A model generated the notes under the pieces. The model saw only the letters and a list, made by a program, of their open reading frames with translations, did not search any database and was not told the origin of the DNA. Of a DNA stretch of 64,000 bases, positions 15,912-27,600 are shown piece by piece (the first letter of the stretch is position 1; each line of letters begins with the position of its first letter). This DNA comes from Betaproteobacteria bacterium (GTDB taxonomy: Bacteria; Pseudomonadota; Gammaproteobacteria; Burkholderiales; Rhodocyclaceae). Location of the stretch: contig JAHRYN010000002.1 in NCBI GenBank assembly GCA_020621405.1, forward strand, positions 1 through 64,000, given 5' to 3'. A program made the translations under genes and the position numbers.

Positions 15912-16501
15912 GCGACGCGATCACCGGCCTGGTGCTGGCCGGCGGCATGGGACGGCGCATGGGCGGCATCGACAAGGGCCTGCAGGCATTTCACGGCGAG
16001 CCCATGGTGGCGCACGTGATACGCCGGCTCGCGCCGCAGGTGGATGCACTGCTCATCAACGCCAACCGCAATGCCGAACGCTACGCCGCCTTCGGTCATC
16101 CGGTCGTGCCCGACGCCATCGGCGGCTACGCCGGCCCGCTGGCCGGCCTGCATGCCGGGCTGACGGCCTGCCGCACGCCGCTGCTGGTCAGCAGCCCGTG
16201 CGATTCGCCCTTCCTGCCGCTCGATCTGGTCGCGCGCCTGCGCGACGCGCTGGAACGCGCCGGCGCCGACCTCGCGGTCGCGCGCACCGGCGACCAGCTG
16301 CATCCGGTATTCAGCCTGACCTACCGCCACGTGCTGCCGGGCCTGACCGACTTTCTCGACGGCGGCGGACGCAAGGTCGACCTGTGGTACGGCGTGCTCA
16401 AGGTGGTCGAAGTCGCTTTCGACGACCAGCCCGACGCCTTCGCCAACATCAACACACTGAACGAACTTGCGGCGCTGTCCGCGCTGCCCGGAGAACCATG
16501 A
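15908..16501 (+). CDS. mobA: Molybdenum cofactor guanylyltransferase MobA
   Basis: A 197-residue cytoplasmic enzyme that adds GMP to Mo-molybdopterin to make the MGD cofactor used by formate dehydrogenase. The N-terminal nucleotide-binding loop reads LVLAGGMGRRMGGIDKGLQ. Asp-containing PDAIGGYAGPLAGLHAGL and CDSPFLP, the metal-binding Asp, are in place. The start ATG overlaps the fdhD stop by 4 bases, and its own stop overlaps the moeA start the same way. Length is normal for MobA. Confidence 0.95.
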   Translation: MSDAITGLVLAGGMGRRMGGIDKGLQAFHGEPMVAHVIRRLAPQVDALLINANRNAERYAAFGHPVVPDAIGGYAGPLAGLHAGLTACRTPLLVSSPCDSPFLPLDLVARLRDALERAGADLAVARTGDQLHPVFSLTYRHVLPGLTDFLDGGGRKVDLWYGVLKVVEVAFDDQPDAFANINTLNELAALSALPGEP

Positions 16502-17733
16502 GCCAGCACTTCACCCCGGTCGCCGTTGCGCGCGCCCACATCCTCGCCGCCTGCGCCGCCGTCACCGGCACACAACGCGTGCCGGTGCGCGACGCACTGG
16601 GCCGCGTGCTCGCGGCGGACGTCATCTCGCCGGTCAGCGTGCCGCCGCACGACAACTCGGCGATGGACGGCTACGCGGTCCGCGCCGCCGACCTCGCGGC
16701 CGGCACTGAAACACGGCTGCGCATCGTGGGCACGGCCTACGCCGGCCATGCCTGGCAGGGCGAGGTCGGCGCTGGCGAAGCGCTGCGCATCATGACCGGC
16801 GCAGTCATGCCGGCCGGCGCCGATACCGTGGTCATCCAGGAAAGCGTGCGCACCGACGGCGATGCCGTCGTCGTGCCGCCGGGCCAGAAGGCCGGCCAGC
16901 ACCGCCGCCGCGCCGGCGAGGATCTGCATGCCGGCGAAGCGGCATTGCGCGCCGGCCGCCTGCTGCGCCCGGCCGACATCGGCCTGGCCGCCTCGCTCGG
17001 TGTCGCCGAACTGACGGTCCGTCGCCGCGTGCGCGTCGGCGTGCTGTCGACCGGCGACGAAGTGATGTCGATCGGCGACGCACCGCGCGAAGGTGGCATC
17101 TACGACAGCAACCGCTACACGCTGACCGGCATGCTGACGCGCCTGGGCTGCGAGGTGGTCGATCTGGGCGTGGCCGGCGACACGCGCGAGGCGTTGTCGG
17201 CCGCGCTCGAATCCGCGGTCGGCGAGGTCGATGCCATCATCACCAGCGGCGGCGTGTCGGTCGGCGAAGCCGACTTCGTGCGCGAAATCCTGGCCAGCCT
17301 CGGCCAGGTCGAGTTCTGGAAGATCGCGATGAAGCCCGGCCGCCCGATGGCTTTCGGGCGCCTCGGCCGGGGCGAGCGCGGCACGCTGCTGTTCGGCTTG
17401 CCCGGCAACCCGGTGGCGACCATGGTCACCTTCTACTTCTTCGCGCGCGAGGCGCTGCTGACGCTGATGGGCGTGGCACCGGTCGCCGCCCCCATCCATT
17501 TCAGCGCGGTCAGCGACACCGCGATGAAGAAGCAGCCCGGCCGCACCGAATACCAGCGCGGCGTGCTCGAACTGCGTGACGGCGGCTGGCATGTCGCAGT
17601 CACCGGCGCGCAGGGTTCCGGCATCCTGCGCTCGATGTGCGACGCCAACTGCATCATCGTGCTCGGCGATGACTGCGGCAACGTCGCCATCGGCGACGCG
17701 GTCACCGTGATTCCGTTCGAAGGCCTGATCTGA
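16498..17733 (+). CDS. moeA: Molybdopterin molybdenumtransferase MoeA
   Basis: A 411-residue enzyme that inserts molybdate into adenylylated molybdopterin. The N-terminal substrate motif is PPHDNSAMDGYAVR. The MPT-binding domain holds VGVLSTGDEV, GGIYDSNRYTL, ITSGGVSVGEADFV, MKPGRPMAFG and LFGLPGNPVA. It starts with a 4-base ATGA overlap with mobA and is followed after 2 bases by the HTH regulator gene, so these five genes are one operon. Confidence 0.96.
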   Translation: MSQHFTPVAVARAHILAACAAVTGTQRVPVRDALGRVLAADVISPVSVPPHDNSAMDGYAVRAADLAAGTETRLRIVGTAYAGHAWQGEVGAGEALRIMTGAVMPAGADTVVIQESVRTDGDAVVVPPGQKAGQHRRRAGEDLHAGEAALRAGRLLRPADIGLAASLGVAELTVRRRVRVGVLSTGDEVMSIGDAPREGGIYDSNRYTLTGMLTRLGCEVVDLGVAGDTREALSAALESAVGEVDAIITSGGVSVGEADFVREILASLGQVEFWKIAMKPGRPMAFGRLGRGERGTLLFGLPGNPVATMVTFYFFAREALLTLMGVAPVAAPIHFSAVSDTAMKKQPGRTEYQRGVLELRDGGWHVAVTGAQGSGILRSMCDANCIIVLGDDCGNVAIGDAVTVIPFEGLI

Positions 17734-17735
17734 GC

Positions 17736-18665
17736 GTGTCCGGCCTCGACGACACGGCAGACGGCACCGGCGCGGAACCGTCGCCCTACCTGACCGTGCG
17801 CGAGGCGGCCGCCTATCTGCGCCTGAACGAGAAGACGCTGTACGCGATGATCCAGGAAGACGGCATTCCGGCCACCAAGGTGACCGGAAAGTGGCTGTTT
17901 CCGCGCAAGCTGCTCGACGACTGGCTGCTCGAATCGACCCACGGCGGCGTGCTGACCGACCGGCTGCTGGTGGCCGGCAGCGACGACCCCTGGCTCGCGC
18001 ACAGCATCGCACGGCTGGCTCAGCGGGCCGGCGAAGGCACGCTGATCGCCTACAGCCCGTGCGGCACGCGCAAGGGCCTGGCGCTGCTGGCGCAGCGCCG
18101 TGCCAACGCCTGCCCGATCCACTGGGGCGAAGCGGAGCACGCGGCGCGCCGGCATGCGCTGCTGCTGCGCGAATACACCGGCAGTGCCGGCTGGGTGATG
18201 GTGCAGCTCGCACTGCGCGAACAGGGTGTGATGCTGTCGCGCGGACTGCCGCAGGCCGACACGCTGGCCGACCTGCTGGCCCGCCAGCCGACGCTGATCC
18301 TGCGTGCGGCCGGCACCGGTTCGCAGCACTTCTTCGAACAGGCCTGCGCTGCCGCCGGCATCGCGGCAGCGCAGGCCGGCCAGACCGCGGCAACCGAGCG
18401 CGAAGCCGCCTTCCTGGTGGCCGACGGTGCCGGCGACTGCGCACCGGGCACCCGCGCCGCAGCCGGTGAATTCGGCCTCTCTTTCCTGCCGCTGGGCAGT
18501 GAGGCGCTCGATCTGGTGATGCCGCGCTCGCTCTACTTCCGCACGCTGCTGCAGCAGTTGCTGGCCGAACTCGCCAGCGACGCCAGCCGCGACCTCGCCG
18601 CGCGGCTGGGCGGCTACGATCTCGCGCCGCTCGGGCGGCTTAGAAACGAGATGGCGGCGCAGTAA
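17736..18665 (+). CDS. Excisionase-type HTH protein with PBP-like domain (putative Mo-related regulator)
   Basis: A 309-residue protein with two parts. An N-terminal helix-turn-helix of the excisionase/MerR kind (about 18-65) reads LTVREAAAYLRLNEKTLYAMI. A C-terminal periplasmic-binding-protein-like domain (about 75-300) resembles the PBP_like domain that elsewhere is fused to MoeA or to HTH domains; its binding motif region includes AGTGSQHFFEQ. It starts at a GTG 2 bases after moeA. No signal peptide is present, so the ligand domain works in the cytoplasm. I infer a transcription factor sensing molybdate or a cofactor intermediate, but the ligand is unproven. Confidence 0.82.
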   Translation: MSGLDDTADGTGAEPSPYLTVREAAAYLRLNEKTLYAMIQEDGIPATKVTGKWLFPRKLLDDWLLESTHGGVLTDRLLVAGSDDPWLAHSIARLAQRAGEGTLIAYSPCGTRKGLALLAQRRANACPIHWGEAEHAARRHALLLREYTGSAGWVMVQLALREQGVMLSRGLPQADTLADLLARQPTLILRAAGTGSQHFFEQACAAAGIAAAQAGQTAATEREAAFLVADGAGDCAPGTRAAAGEFGLSFLPLGSEALDLVMPRSLYFRTLLQQLLAELASDASRDLAARLGGYDLAPLGRLRNEMAAQ

Positions 18666-18680
18666 GCGCGCGCCACGCGA

Positions 18681-21600
18681 TCAGTTCACGCGGGTATCGC
18701 GATCCTTTCGCTTGCCTTCACCCGGCGCCGTTCCATCGCCCGCACCACCGCTGCCGCCCTCGCCTGCCGGGATGTCGCCCGCGCCCGTGGCCGTCTCGCC
18801 CAGACCGACCAGCTCGACCGTCAGGATGGAATTGCGCTCGCGCTCCTCGCGGTTGCCAGACGCGGTCGAGCCCTGCGCCTGATCGGTTGCCTTGTTCGCT
18901 TCGGACGGCGGTGCCACGGCTGGAGCCGCCGGTGCCGCGGGTGCCACGGTCGCGCTGCCGCTGACCGAACCCTTGATGTTGTCGCCGATCACCTCGCGCG
19001 CCGCGATGAAGATGTTCGATCCGCCGAAGCCGGCGTCCTGCGCGATCACCGCACCGTCAGGCGCGAACACCCGGATTTCGGTGGCCGACAGGTCGATGTC
19101 GGGCGACTTCGCCAGGGTCCGCACACCCGACCCCGATACCGACGCACTGATGTCGAGCACCACCAGATCGCCGCGGATGACCACCTGCGGCGGCGGCGTC
19201 GCCGATGCCGTGCTCGATCCCTTGCCGGCGTCGATGTTGCCACCCGACGACCAGATCTGGATGTCGCCACCGCCCATCGTGAACACGCGTGACGGTCCGA
19301 CCTGAAAATCGGCGCCGCTGAGCGCGTTGATCTCGCCGGCGCCGATCGCGAACACGCCCTGGCGCGATGCCGCCACCGCACTCGCACCGGAACCGGCGAC
19401 ACCGACATTGATCGCACCGCCCGGCGCCGCCAGATCCACATTGCCGCCCTGCTCCGACTTGATCTGGCTGGCGAACAGATTGATGTCGCCGGCAGCTGGC
19501 ACCGGAAAGGCCGCCGCGATCGCCTCGTAGCCGGGCCGGAAGCTTTCCTTGCCGGTGCCGAGCAGGTCGCCGAGCTGGCCGGCATAGCGCAGGCTGGCGT
19601 TGAGCAGCCCGGACAGCAGCGGACGGTTGGCGTCGAAGAATGCGCCGCGTTCGTTTGCCGGCAACGCGTCGAACGCAGCGATGAGTGCCGCGTCGCCAGC
19701 ACCGGCATGGCCCGGCTGGGTGCGCATCCAGCTGACGATCGCCTCGTCTATGCGGTCGACCACAGTGGCGATGCGCTTCTGTTCGACCTCGCGCAGCGCG
19801 GCCACTTTCGTCTTCAGTTGCTGCGTCTTCGCATCGTCCGACGCCGAGGGCGTCAGGAACTGCGCGATCGAACCCGCGCCGCTGACCTCGACGATGATGC
19901 GGTCGAACGGTTCGATCGAGAGGCCGCTGCCGGTCACCGGCCGCAGCAGCGCAAGCAGTTCGGACGCGCCAAACTGCCTGCTGCCGGCCTGCACCAGAAT
20001 CGACGCACCCTGCTCGGCCAGCGCCGGATTGTCGAAGTTGCCGCGCGTGACGATGCCGAAGGAATTCGCCAGATCGATGCTGCCGCCAGCGATCACCTCC
20101 AGCTTGCCGCGGCCACCGACCTGTATGCCCTCCGCGACATTGCCGCTCGGCACGCCGGCGGTCTGGACTGCGCTGAACGTGATGTTTCCGCCGGCCCGGA
20201 TGCGCGACACGTCGTCGGCACCGAAATGCTGGGACCGTATCGTCAGATTGGTGATGTCGCCGCCGGCATCAACCAGCACCGGCTGCGGCGAATACAGCGC
20301 CAGCAGCAGGTCGGAACCGCCGAACGGCACATCGATGTCGCCGTTCTCCGCGACCAGCCGTACCGGCGTGACGACACGCGCCTCGTTCAGCGCCGCGTCG
20401 TGCGCATAGCTGCCGGACACCAGCGCGGTACCGAGCAGGCGACCGAGCAGCAGGTCGTTCACGGTCACCGCCGGACGCACGATGTAGGGCAGGTTCGACG
20501 GCGCGATGTCGGCGATCTTGATCTGGCTGGCACCGCCGCTGGCCGTCGCCAGATTCAGGCTGCCGCGCGCCGCGAGCAGCAGGTCGTTGTAGGTCGAGGG
20601 CAGAAGCACCATGCCGTTACCGACATTCGCGTCGCCGCCCATCGCGACCAGTGTCAGCGACGCCGGCAGCAGTGGCCGCGTGCCGCTCCACAGCGCCAGC
20701 GAGCCGGTACCCCAGGGCACAGCCGAATTCTTCAGCGTGGCACTGCCGCCGTAACTGAGGATGTCGACCCGGTTGTCCGCGCCATAGCTGATGAAATAGC
20801 TTTCCCGGCCGCCGGTCCGGCTGGCCGCAAGCTGCTGCACCATGGTCGCGGACGACACCGTTTCGACCTTGATGTCGCCGGCGGCCTGCAGGCGCGCGCT
20901 GGCGTCGCCCAGCAGCAGCACCGAGCCGGCGCCGTTCTGGCGCGCGCTCGCGAAGGCGCCGCCAGCCTGCGCCAGCAGATGGCCGCGATCGACATAGAAG
21001 GTCGCACTGCCGATGTCGCCACCGGCGGACACGACGATGTCGCCACCACCGAGCACCTTCAGATTTTTCGCATCAGGCAGGCTGCCACCATCGCCGAACA
21101 GCCGGCCGCTGGTCGCTGTCGATACGCCGACGTTGCGGATACCGGCACCGGCGCGCAGCGTGATGTCGCCGCCACCGAAGGTCGCGATGCCCTGGTCGAA
21201 CTGGTCGATGCGCGCGTACCAGGTCGGATTACGCAGCGAGCCCGCACTCGTGCTGGCGATCAGCGTGCCGTCGTCGGCCAGCGCGCCCTGCCGGAACAGC
21301 CAGCTGCCGGCCGACTGCGTGCTTTCAGGCGCCGACACCGTACGCTGTGCCACGACCGATATGTCGCCACCATTCATCGCGTACTCGGCACGGCGATTGC
21401 CCGGCGTACCGATGCTCAGCTGGGTGGACACGTCGAACGCGGTACCGCGCGCGTCCTGATAGCCCGCGGTGTAGATGGCCGACTTCGCACCCGCCAGCTT
21501 CAGGTCCCGGCCGGCCGCGACGTCGATGGTCCCGGCTCCGGTACGCACTTGTGCGTTCGCCGCGACAACCAGATCGCCCTTGCCTTCCGCTTCCAGCGTA

Positions 21601-24600
21601 CCGAGACTGCGCAGCGCCATGGCATTCGACGCCGCAGTATCGGCGCCCGACGTCAGTCTCAGTGCCCACGCCGTGTCGCGCGTGCCGAGGTCGAAGTAGG
21701 ACGTGGCGGTCAGACCGGTGCTGGTCAATGCACCCAGCAGATTGGTGACTGCGCCCGACTTCGCCTTGCCGAAGCCGTCGCTCAGCGTGCCGCTGACAGT
21801 CAGCGTGCCCGGCGCACGCACAGTCAGCGTACCGGCCTCGGTACCGCCGAGGTAGGTGTTCGCCGCCAGGTCGGTGGCGGCAATCGTGAAATCACCGGTA
21901 GCGCGGAATTCCACCTGCGGACGGATGTGGTACTGGGTTGCCCCCTTCTGGTTGGCTGCCGGCAGGCCCAGCACGGTACGCAGCGCAGCCACGTTGGCCG
22001 TCGTCACGAACGCATTCGAATGGGTGTTGGCGGTCGTCATGCTCAGCGTGCTGCCGCCGTAGATGCGCGTACCCTCGATGAAAACATTGCCGGCGCCGGT
22101 GATCGCCTTGCCCAGATCGCCGGCGATGGCGACCGAACTGTTGTTCCGGCGCTCGCTGCGTAGCGTGACCTCCCCCTTGCGCGCCGCGCTGGCAACCGTC
22201 ACGCCACCTTCTGTCTTCGCCTGGGTACCGACGTCGATGAGCGCACCGTCGGCGATACGCACCGTGCCACCCTTGGCGCTGCCGCTCTCGCCACCGGCCG
22301 CGAACGGACTGGCTTCGATTACTACCGATCCGCCCTCGCCGGCCGTACCTTCCGCGGTCGCGACATGCGTGGTCGCACGCGCGTCGAGCCGGGCACCGGC
22401 GGCCAGCACCACATCGCCGACACCGCTGGCCAGGCCGTTCGCGTAGCTGCTTGCGCGACGCGCCGACAGATCGATGCGTCCGCCCTTGTCCGGACCGGAC
22501 GCGTCCAGCAGACCGGCCACGGTCAAGGAACCGGCATCGGTGCCGATGCTGATTTCCTGCGCCTTGATCGCACCGTCCAGACGCGTGTCGCCGGTGCGCA
22601 CACGCGCCACCCATCGGCGCGTGAAGTCGGCACTGACCGCAGCCATGCCGTCAAGACTGGCGATGGCCTTCGCATCGACCACGAACTCGCCACCCGCGGC
22701 ACCGCCGGTCGAGGCTGCCTTCAGCGATCCGTCCGCAACCGAAACCGTACCTTGCGGTGCCGACAGCGACACCGCACCGGCATCGCCACCATCGGCCGCA
22801 GCCGACACGTCGATCGACGCGCCGGACTGCACGACGACATTGCCGTTCGCCGACGCCAGTGACACCGTGCCGCCCGGCGTGGCGACCTTGCGCCCCAGAT
22901 AGTCCCTGAGCACACCGGCAGCGACGATGCGCCCGCTGCCGGCACCGTCCGGCAACACGCCCAGCGTCACGTCGCCGTCGGCCGCCGCGGAAATCCGCCC
23001 TGACGGCATGTCGATCAGGGTCTGCACTGCAATCGTCTGTGCCCGCAGGCTGAGCGCGCCGCCGACGCCGGCATCGGTGCCCGGCACACCGCCGCGCCCG
23101 GTGAGCGTCAGGGCGCCGGTCGCAGTCAGTTCGACACTGGCACCGGTCGCTGCGCTGATCTTCGGCGTATCGATCCGAACGGCCGAGTCCACCGCGTACT
23201 GCCCCTTGCCGGACATGACGACGCCGCGGCTGGCGTCGATGCGGACCTGATCGAAACCGCGCACCGCGAAACCGGCGGCGCTCCCGCTCGCCTGCGGCGT
23301 ATTCCCGAAGGACACGGTCTGCGCAGAAACCGTCAGCACGCCATTGCCCGTGCCGGCTGCGAAAGCCGATGCCGCCGACGGCAACGGTCGCGAATCGGAC
23401 AGCACGATGTTCCTTGCCACGATCCGCTGCGCCTTGCCGGCGTTGCGGTAGCCACCGATGCCGATCGCATCGATGGTCAGCCGGTCCAGCGCATTCGAAC
23501 CGAGCGTCACCGTACCGTACAGGTTCAGGCTGCCGTAGGACTTGAGCGTCAGCCCGGACGGATTGCCCAGTGCGGCCAGCGCCTCGTTGCCGAAGATCAG
23601 GCCGCCTTCGTTGCCGGTGACCTCGCCGACGCTGATGGTCGAGCCGGTCAGCGCCAGCGTGCCATCGGCCGCCGGCAGCTTGATGACCGCACCGCGGTTC
23701 TCGGTATTGAGCGTGCTGTCGAGCACCACGCTGCGGCCGCTGATGCGGGCACCGGAACCCAGCGTCAACACCCCCTTCTGCCCGGCCGGCGCATCGCGCT
23801 GCGGCAATGCAAGCTCACCGCTGCCGACGCGCAGCAGCGCGCCGTCAGCAGCGGCACCGCTGCCCACCAGCGTCAGCGCGTCGGCATGCGCACCGCCGCT
23901 GGCCGACACGCTGCTGCCTTCCTCAAGCACAACGGATTCGCGCGCGGCGATGACGATGTCCGGTCCATTCAGACCGGCACCGGCGGCACCACTGCGCGTA
24001 TCGACACGCACGGTCTTCGCGCCATACAGCGCCAGACCGTCGCTGCCGGTGTCGCGCAGATCGAGCTGCGTGACGCCTGTTTCCGGATCGGTGCCGTTGC
24101 GGGTGCCGCCGAGCACCAGACTTTCGGCATTCAGCGCGTTCAGGCGCTCGAAGGCGATGCCGACCTCACCGCTGCGCGCCGTCGCGCCGCCGCCCAGCAC
24201 CGCCAGCGCACGTGCGGCGATGTCGACCTGCGCACCACGGGCAGTCGCCGCGTGGCTCGTGTCCAGCACGCCATCGAGCTGCAACCGGCTACCCACCTGC
24301 AGCGACAGGCGCGCCGCGTCCTGCGTGCTGCGACCATCGGAAAACACGTCACCGGTATCGGACAGCTTGTATTCGGCCAGCTTGCCAACCTGTTCGGCGC
24401 TGTACAGCCGGGCGACATAGTTCTTGCCGCCGGATGCCGTGCCATTCGAGGTGATGCGCGCATCGCGTGCGGCGACGCGCACCGATCCGTCGGGCATCCG
24501 CGAGGACTGCCCGGCCAGGATGCTCTGGTCGCCTGCGGCGACCTTGACCAGATAGGCCCCCGGCAGCAACGCGTAGCGTGCCGGCAGCAGTGCATAGGTA

Positions 24601-27600
24601 CCGGCCGCCACGCCGTTGACGTCCGACAGCAGCGTGATCGCGTCACCCGCGCGCAGGCCGTGCACGTCTTCCGCATAGATCGAGGTGTCGTAAGGCGCGT
24701 AGGCGTTGCGCAGTGCCGGCACGATGGCGTAGCTGTCGGACGTTTTCGCCGCCGACAGCACGTCGGCCGAACCGCCAGTACCCGGAATCCACTCCCATGC
24801 CTGCAGATCGCCGCCACCCGACAGATCGACGCGGGCAGCGGCCTTGCCACCGTCGGCGCCGCGCAGCAGCACGTTGTCCGCATTCAGCGTGACACCCGCC
24901 TGCGGCGTTGCGGTCAGTGGCAGGATGTCGAGCGCGCCGATGACGTAATTCCACTCCTTGCCGCTGAGCGTGGTCTGACCAAAGGGCAGCTGCATGCCGG
25001 CCGCCGATACCGAAGTGACGCTGCCGGCCGCAAGCTCCACCGCGCCGCCGGCTGCGCCGGTACGCGTGACCGAGGCTGCACCGGCGCCCGTGCGGGAGAT
25101 GTTCTGCGACAGCAGGCGGATGCTGCCCAGCGGGGCGACGACCCGTCCGCCCTGCCTGATCGTCGGCGCCGCCAGCGTGAGTTCGCCGAGCGCCGAGTAG
25201 GCCACGCCGGACTGACTGCCCGAGTGCAGCACGGTCAGCACGCCGGCAGCATTGTTCTGCACTTCGAAGGCGTACTTCGATCCCGAGGTCGGATACAGCT
25301 GCGCCGCGGTAAGCGTGAGATTGCCGCTGGTGGACAGCGTCGCACCGGACGCAAAGTAGGCGGGTGCGGCGCTGGCACGCAGATCGCCGCGAGCACCCAT
25401 ATTCACTGCCGAAAACCCGCTGGCGGCGAGATTGCCGGACACCGACAGCAGGTCGGCACGCAGGTCGAGCGTACCGTCGCCCGGTGCGACCGAAGTCGCC
25501 TGCGCGTGGTCCTTCTGGTCGCGACCGACGTTGTGCCAGTCGATCACCGCCGCACGGAGCGTCACGTCCGCTCCGGACGCGCCCAGCAGGTTGGCGGCAT
25601 CGATATCCAGCCGTCCGGCCAGGGTCTGCGTCACGTCGCTGGCGAAGCGCACGGCGCCATGACTGGTGGCGCCGACCGCTCCCAGTTCCAGATCGACGAT
25701 GCCGCTGCCGGCCAGACGGTTCAGGGCGAACGCGCCGTGCCCCGCATGGCGGGCTGCATCCGGCACCGCACCGGCGGAAAACGCTGCCGATCCGCTGGCA
25801 CCGGCCTGCGTGATGTCGAGCACGCGTGGCCCGGACAGCGCGGCTGGCAGGGACTGCAGATCGAGCCAGGGGAAACCTTCCTGCGCCAGCCTGACCGACA
25901 GCGAACCGCCGACCGCGGTACTGCCGCCCGCCTTCGCCGACAGCAGCGGATCGACGTACAGCCCCTCGCGCGCGCTCAGCGCGATATGACCGCCATTGCT
26001 GTCTATGCGGGTATCCACAAGGCTGCTGCCGTCGCGCTGCCGCAGCACCGCACTGCTGCCATCCGCCCGCAGCTCGGCGCCGTCCTGGATCACCAGATAG
26101 CCGCGACGCGCTGCCAGCGTGATGTCGCCGCCGTCGAACACCGTGCCATCGACGTACGGCAGGTCCGGCCTTGCGACAAAACTGCCGCTGACGTCCAGAC
26201 GCGCGGTGGGTGCGACGAATACCGATGCACCGGTGTAGTTGTCGCCGTCGCGCGTATCGACCGTGCGCGGCAGATCCTGGTCCAGCGTGATCGAACCACC
26301 CGGTGCCGTCAGCGTGCCGGCCACCGCAACGCTGCGGTTGCCGGTCAGCGTGATCGAACCGCCGGCATCGACCGCGACGGTCGCGCCGCGATGCAGCACG
26401 ACTTCGCCGCTGGTATTCGACAGCGCCTTGAACGACAGGTTGATGCCGTCGCTGCGGAATTCGCGCGCCAGCGCATCCACGCTGCCGACGCCCGACAGCG
26501 ACGCCAGCCCGCCTTGCGGCAGCACCGACAGCTGGCGCACGGTGACCTGCGGCGCCAGCCTGAAACTGCTGCCGTCGGCGTGCCCGATCGCCACGCCATT
26601 GCCGCCTTCGATCGTGATGTCGTCGAAGCCCCGGCCGGAAAACAGCGCCGGCGCCAGATACAGCGAGCCTGCCGCGTTGTGCGTGGCCGAACCGTCGATG
26701 ACGACTTCGGCACTGCGCAAGGTCAGCGTACCGCTGCCACCGACCTTGCCCAGCCGGCTCACCGCGTAACCCGACAGTTCACCACCCAGCGTCAGCATGC
26801 CGTAGAAATCGCCGAAGCTGCCGGCAACACCGGAGGCGCCGTCGATGCGCGAGCCGGCCAGCAGCGACAGGCTGCCCGCATTGCCGAGCGATATCCGGCC
26901 GTCCAGCGCGCGTCTGGCGCCGGCCGACACATCGAGCCGGGAACCGGCCGGCAGCAGCAGATCACCGCGCGCGTCGATGACGATGCTGCCGCCGTCGGTC
27001 GCGATGTACGTACCCAGCGTGTCGCGCGTGTCGGTCATCCAGCGGCCGGCGGTCGAGATCGAAGCGTCGGCGCCGAAGCGGACCGATCGCTGCGCCAGCG
27101 AAAGCCCTTCATTGGGGGCGTCGGTAGACAGCGTCACCTTGCCACCGGCAGCGTTGATGTCGCCGTCCAGCACGAAGGACGTGGCGCTGACCGAGAAACG
27201 GCTGCCATTCGACCACTTGCCGGTCGTGCTGTCGCGCAGCGCGGTGGAGGTGATATCGAGCGCCACGTCCGCCGGCAGGGTCACCTTGCCGGCACCGGTC
27301 AGCACGAAGCTGCCGATACCGCCGGCCGAGAACAGATCGCTGCGCAGCCACAGTTCGTCCGGCAGCGCCGAACCTTGTCCAAGCGTGCGCGACTCCGTCC
27401 CGTTGACGAAACGCACCGACTGCGGACGGTCGGTATTCAGCAGCGACAGGAACAGACGCCCCGCCTGCGGCACGCCTATCGTCTGGCTGACGCCGGGCGA
27501 TACCCAGCGCCGACCGGGCGCGCGCTGCGTGACACCGACCGTGCGGGTCGCCGTGATGCGCCCGTCCAGCGCCATGCCGGGTGCGCTGACCGTCATCTGT

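Noticed and set aside
16321-18444. Long minus-strand open frame opposite mobA, moeA and the regulator
   Set aside because: It crosses three well-identified genes and shows only low-complexity Arg/Pro/Ala sequence.
18681-19600. CdiA-type toxin domain at the C-terminus of tpsA, with an immunity gene
   Set aside because: No VENN-like boundary or toxin motif is visible, and the next gene is convergent and unrelated.
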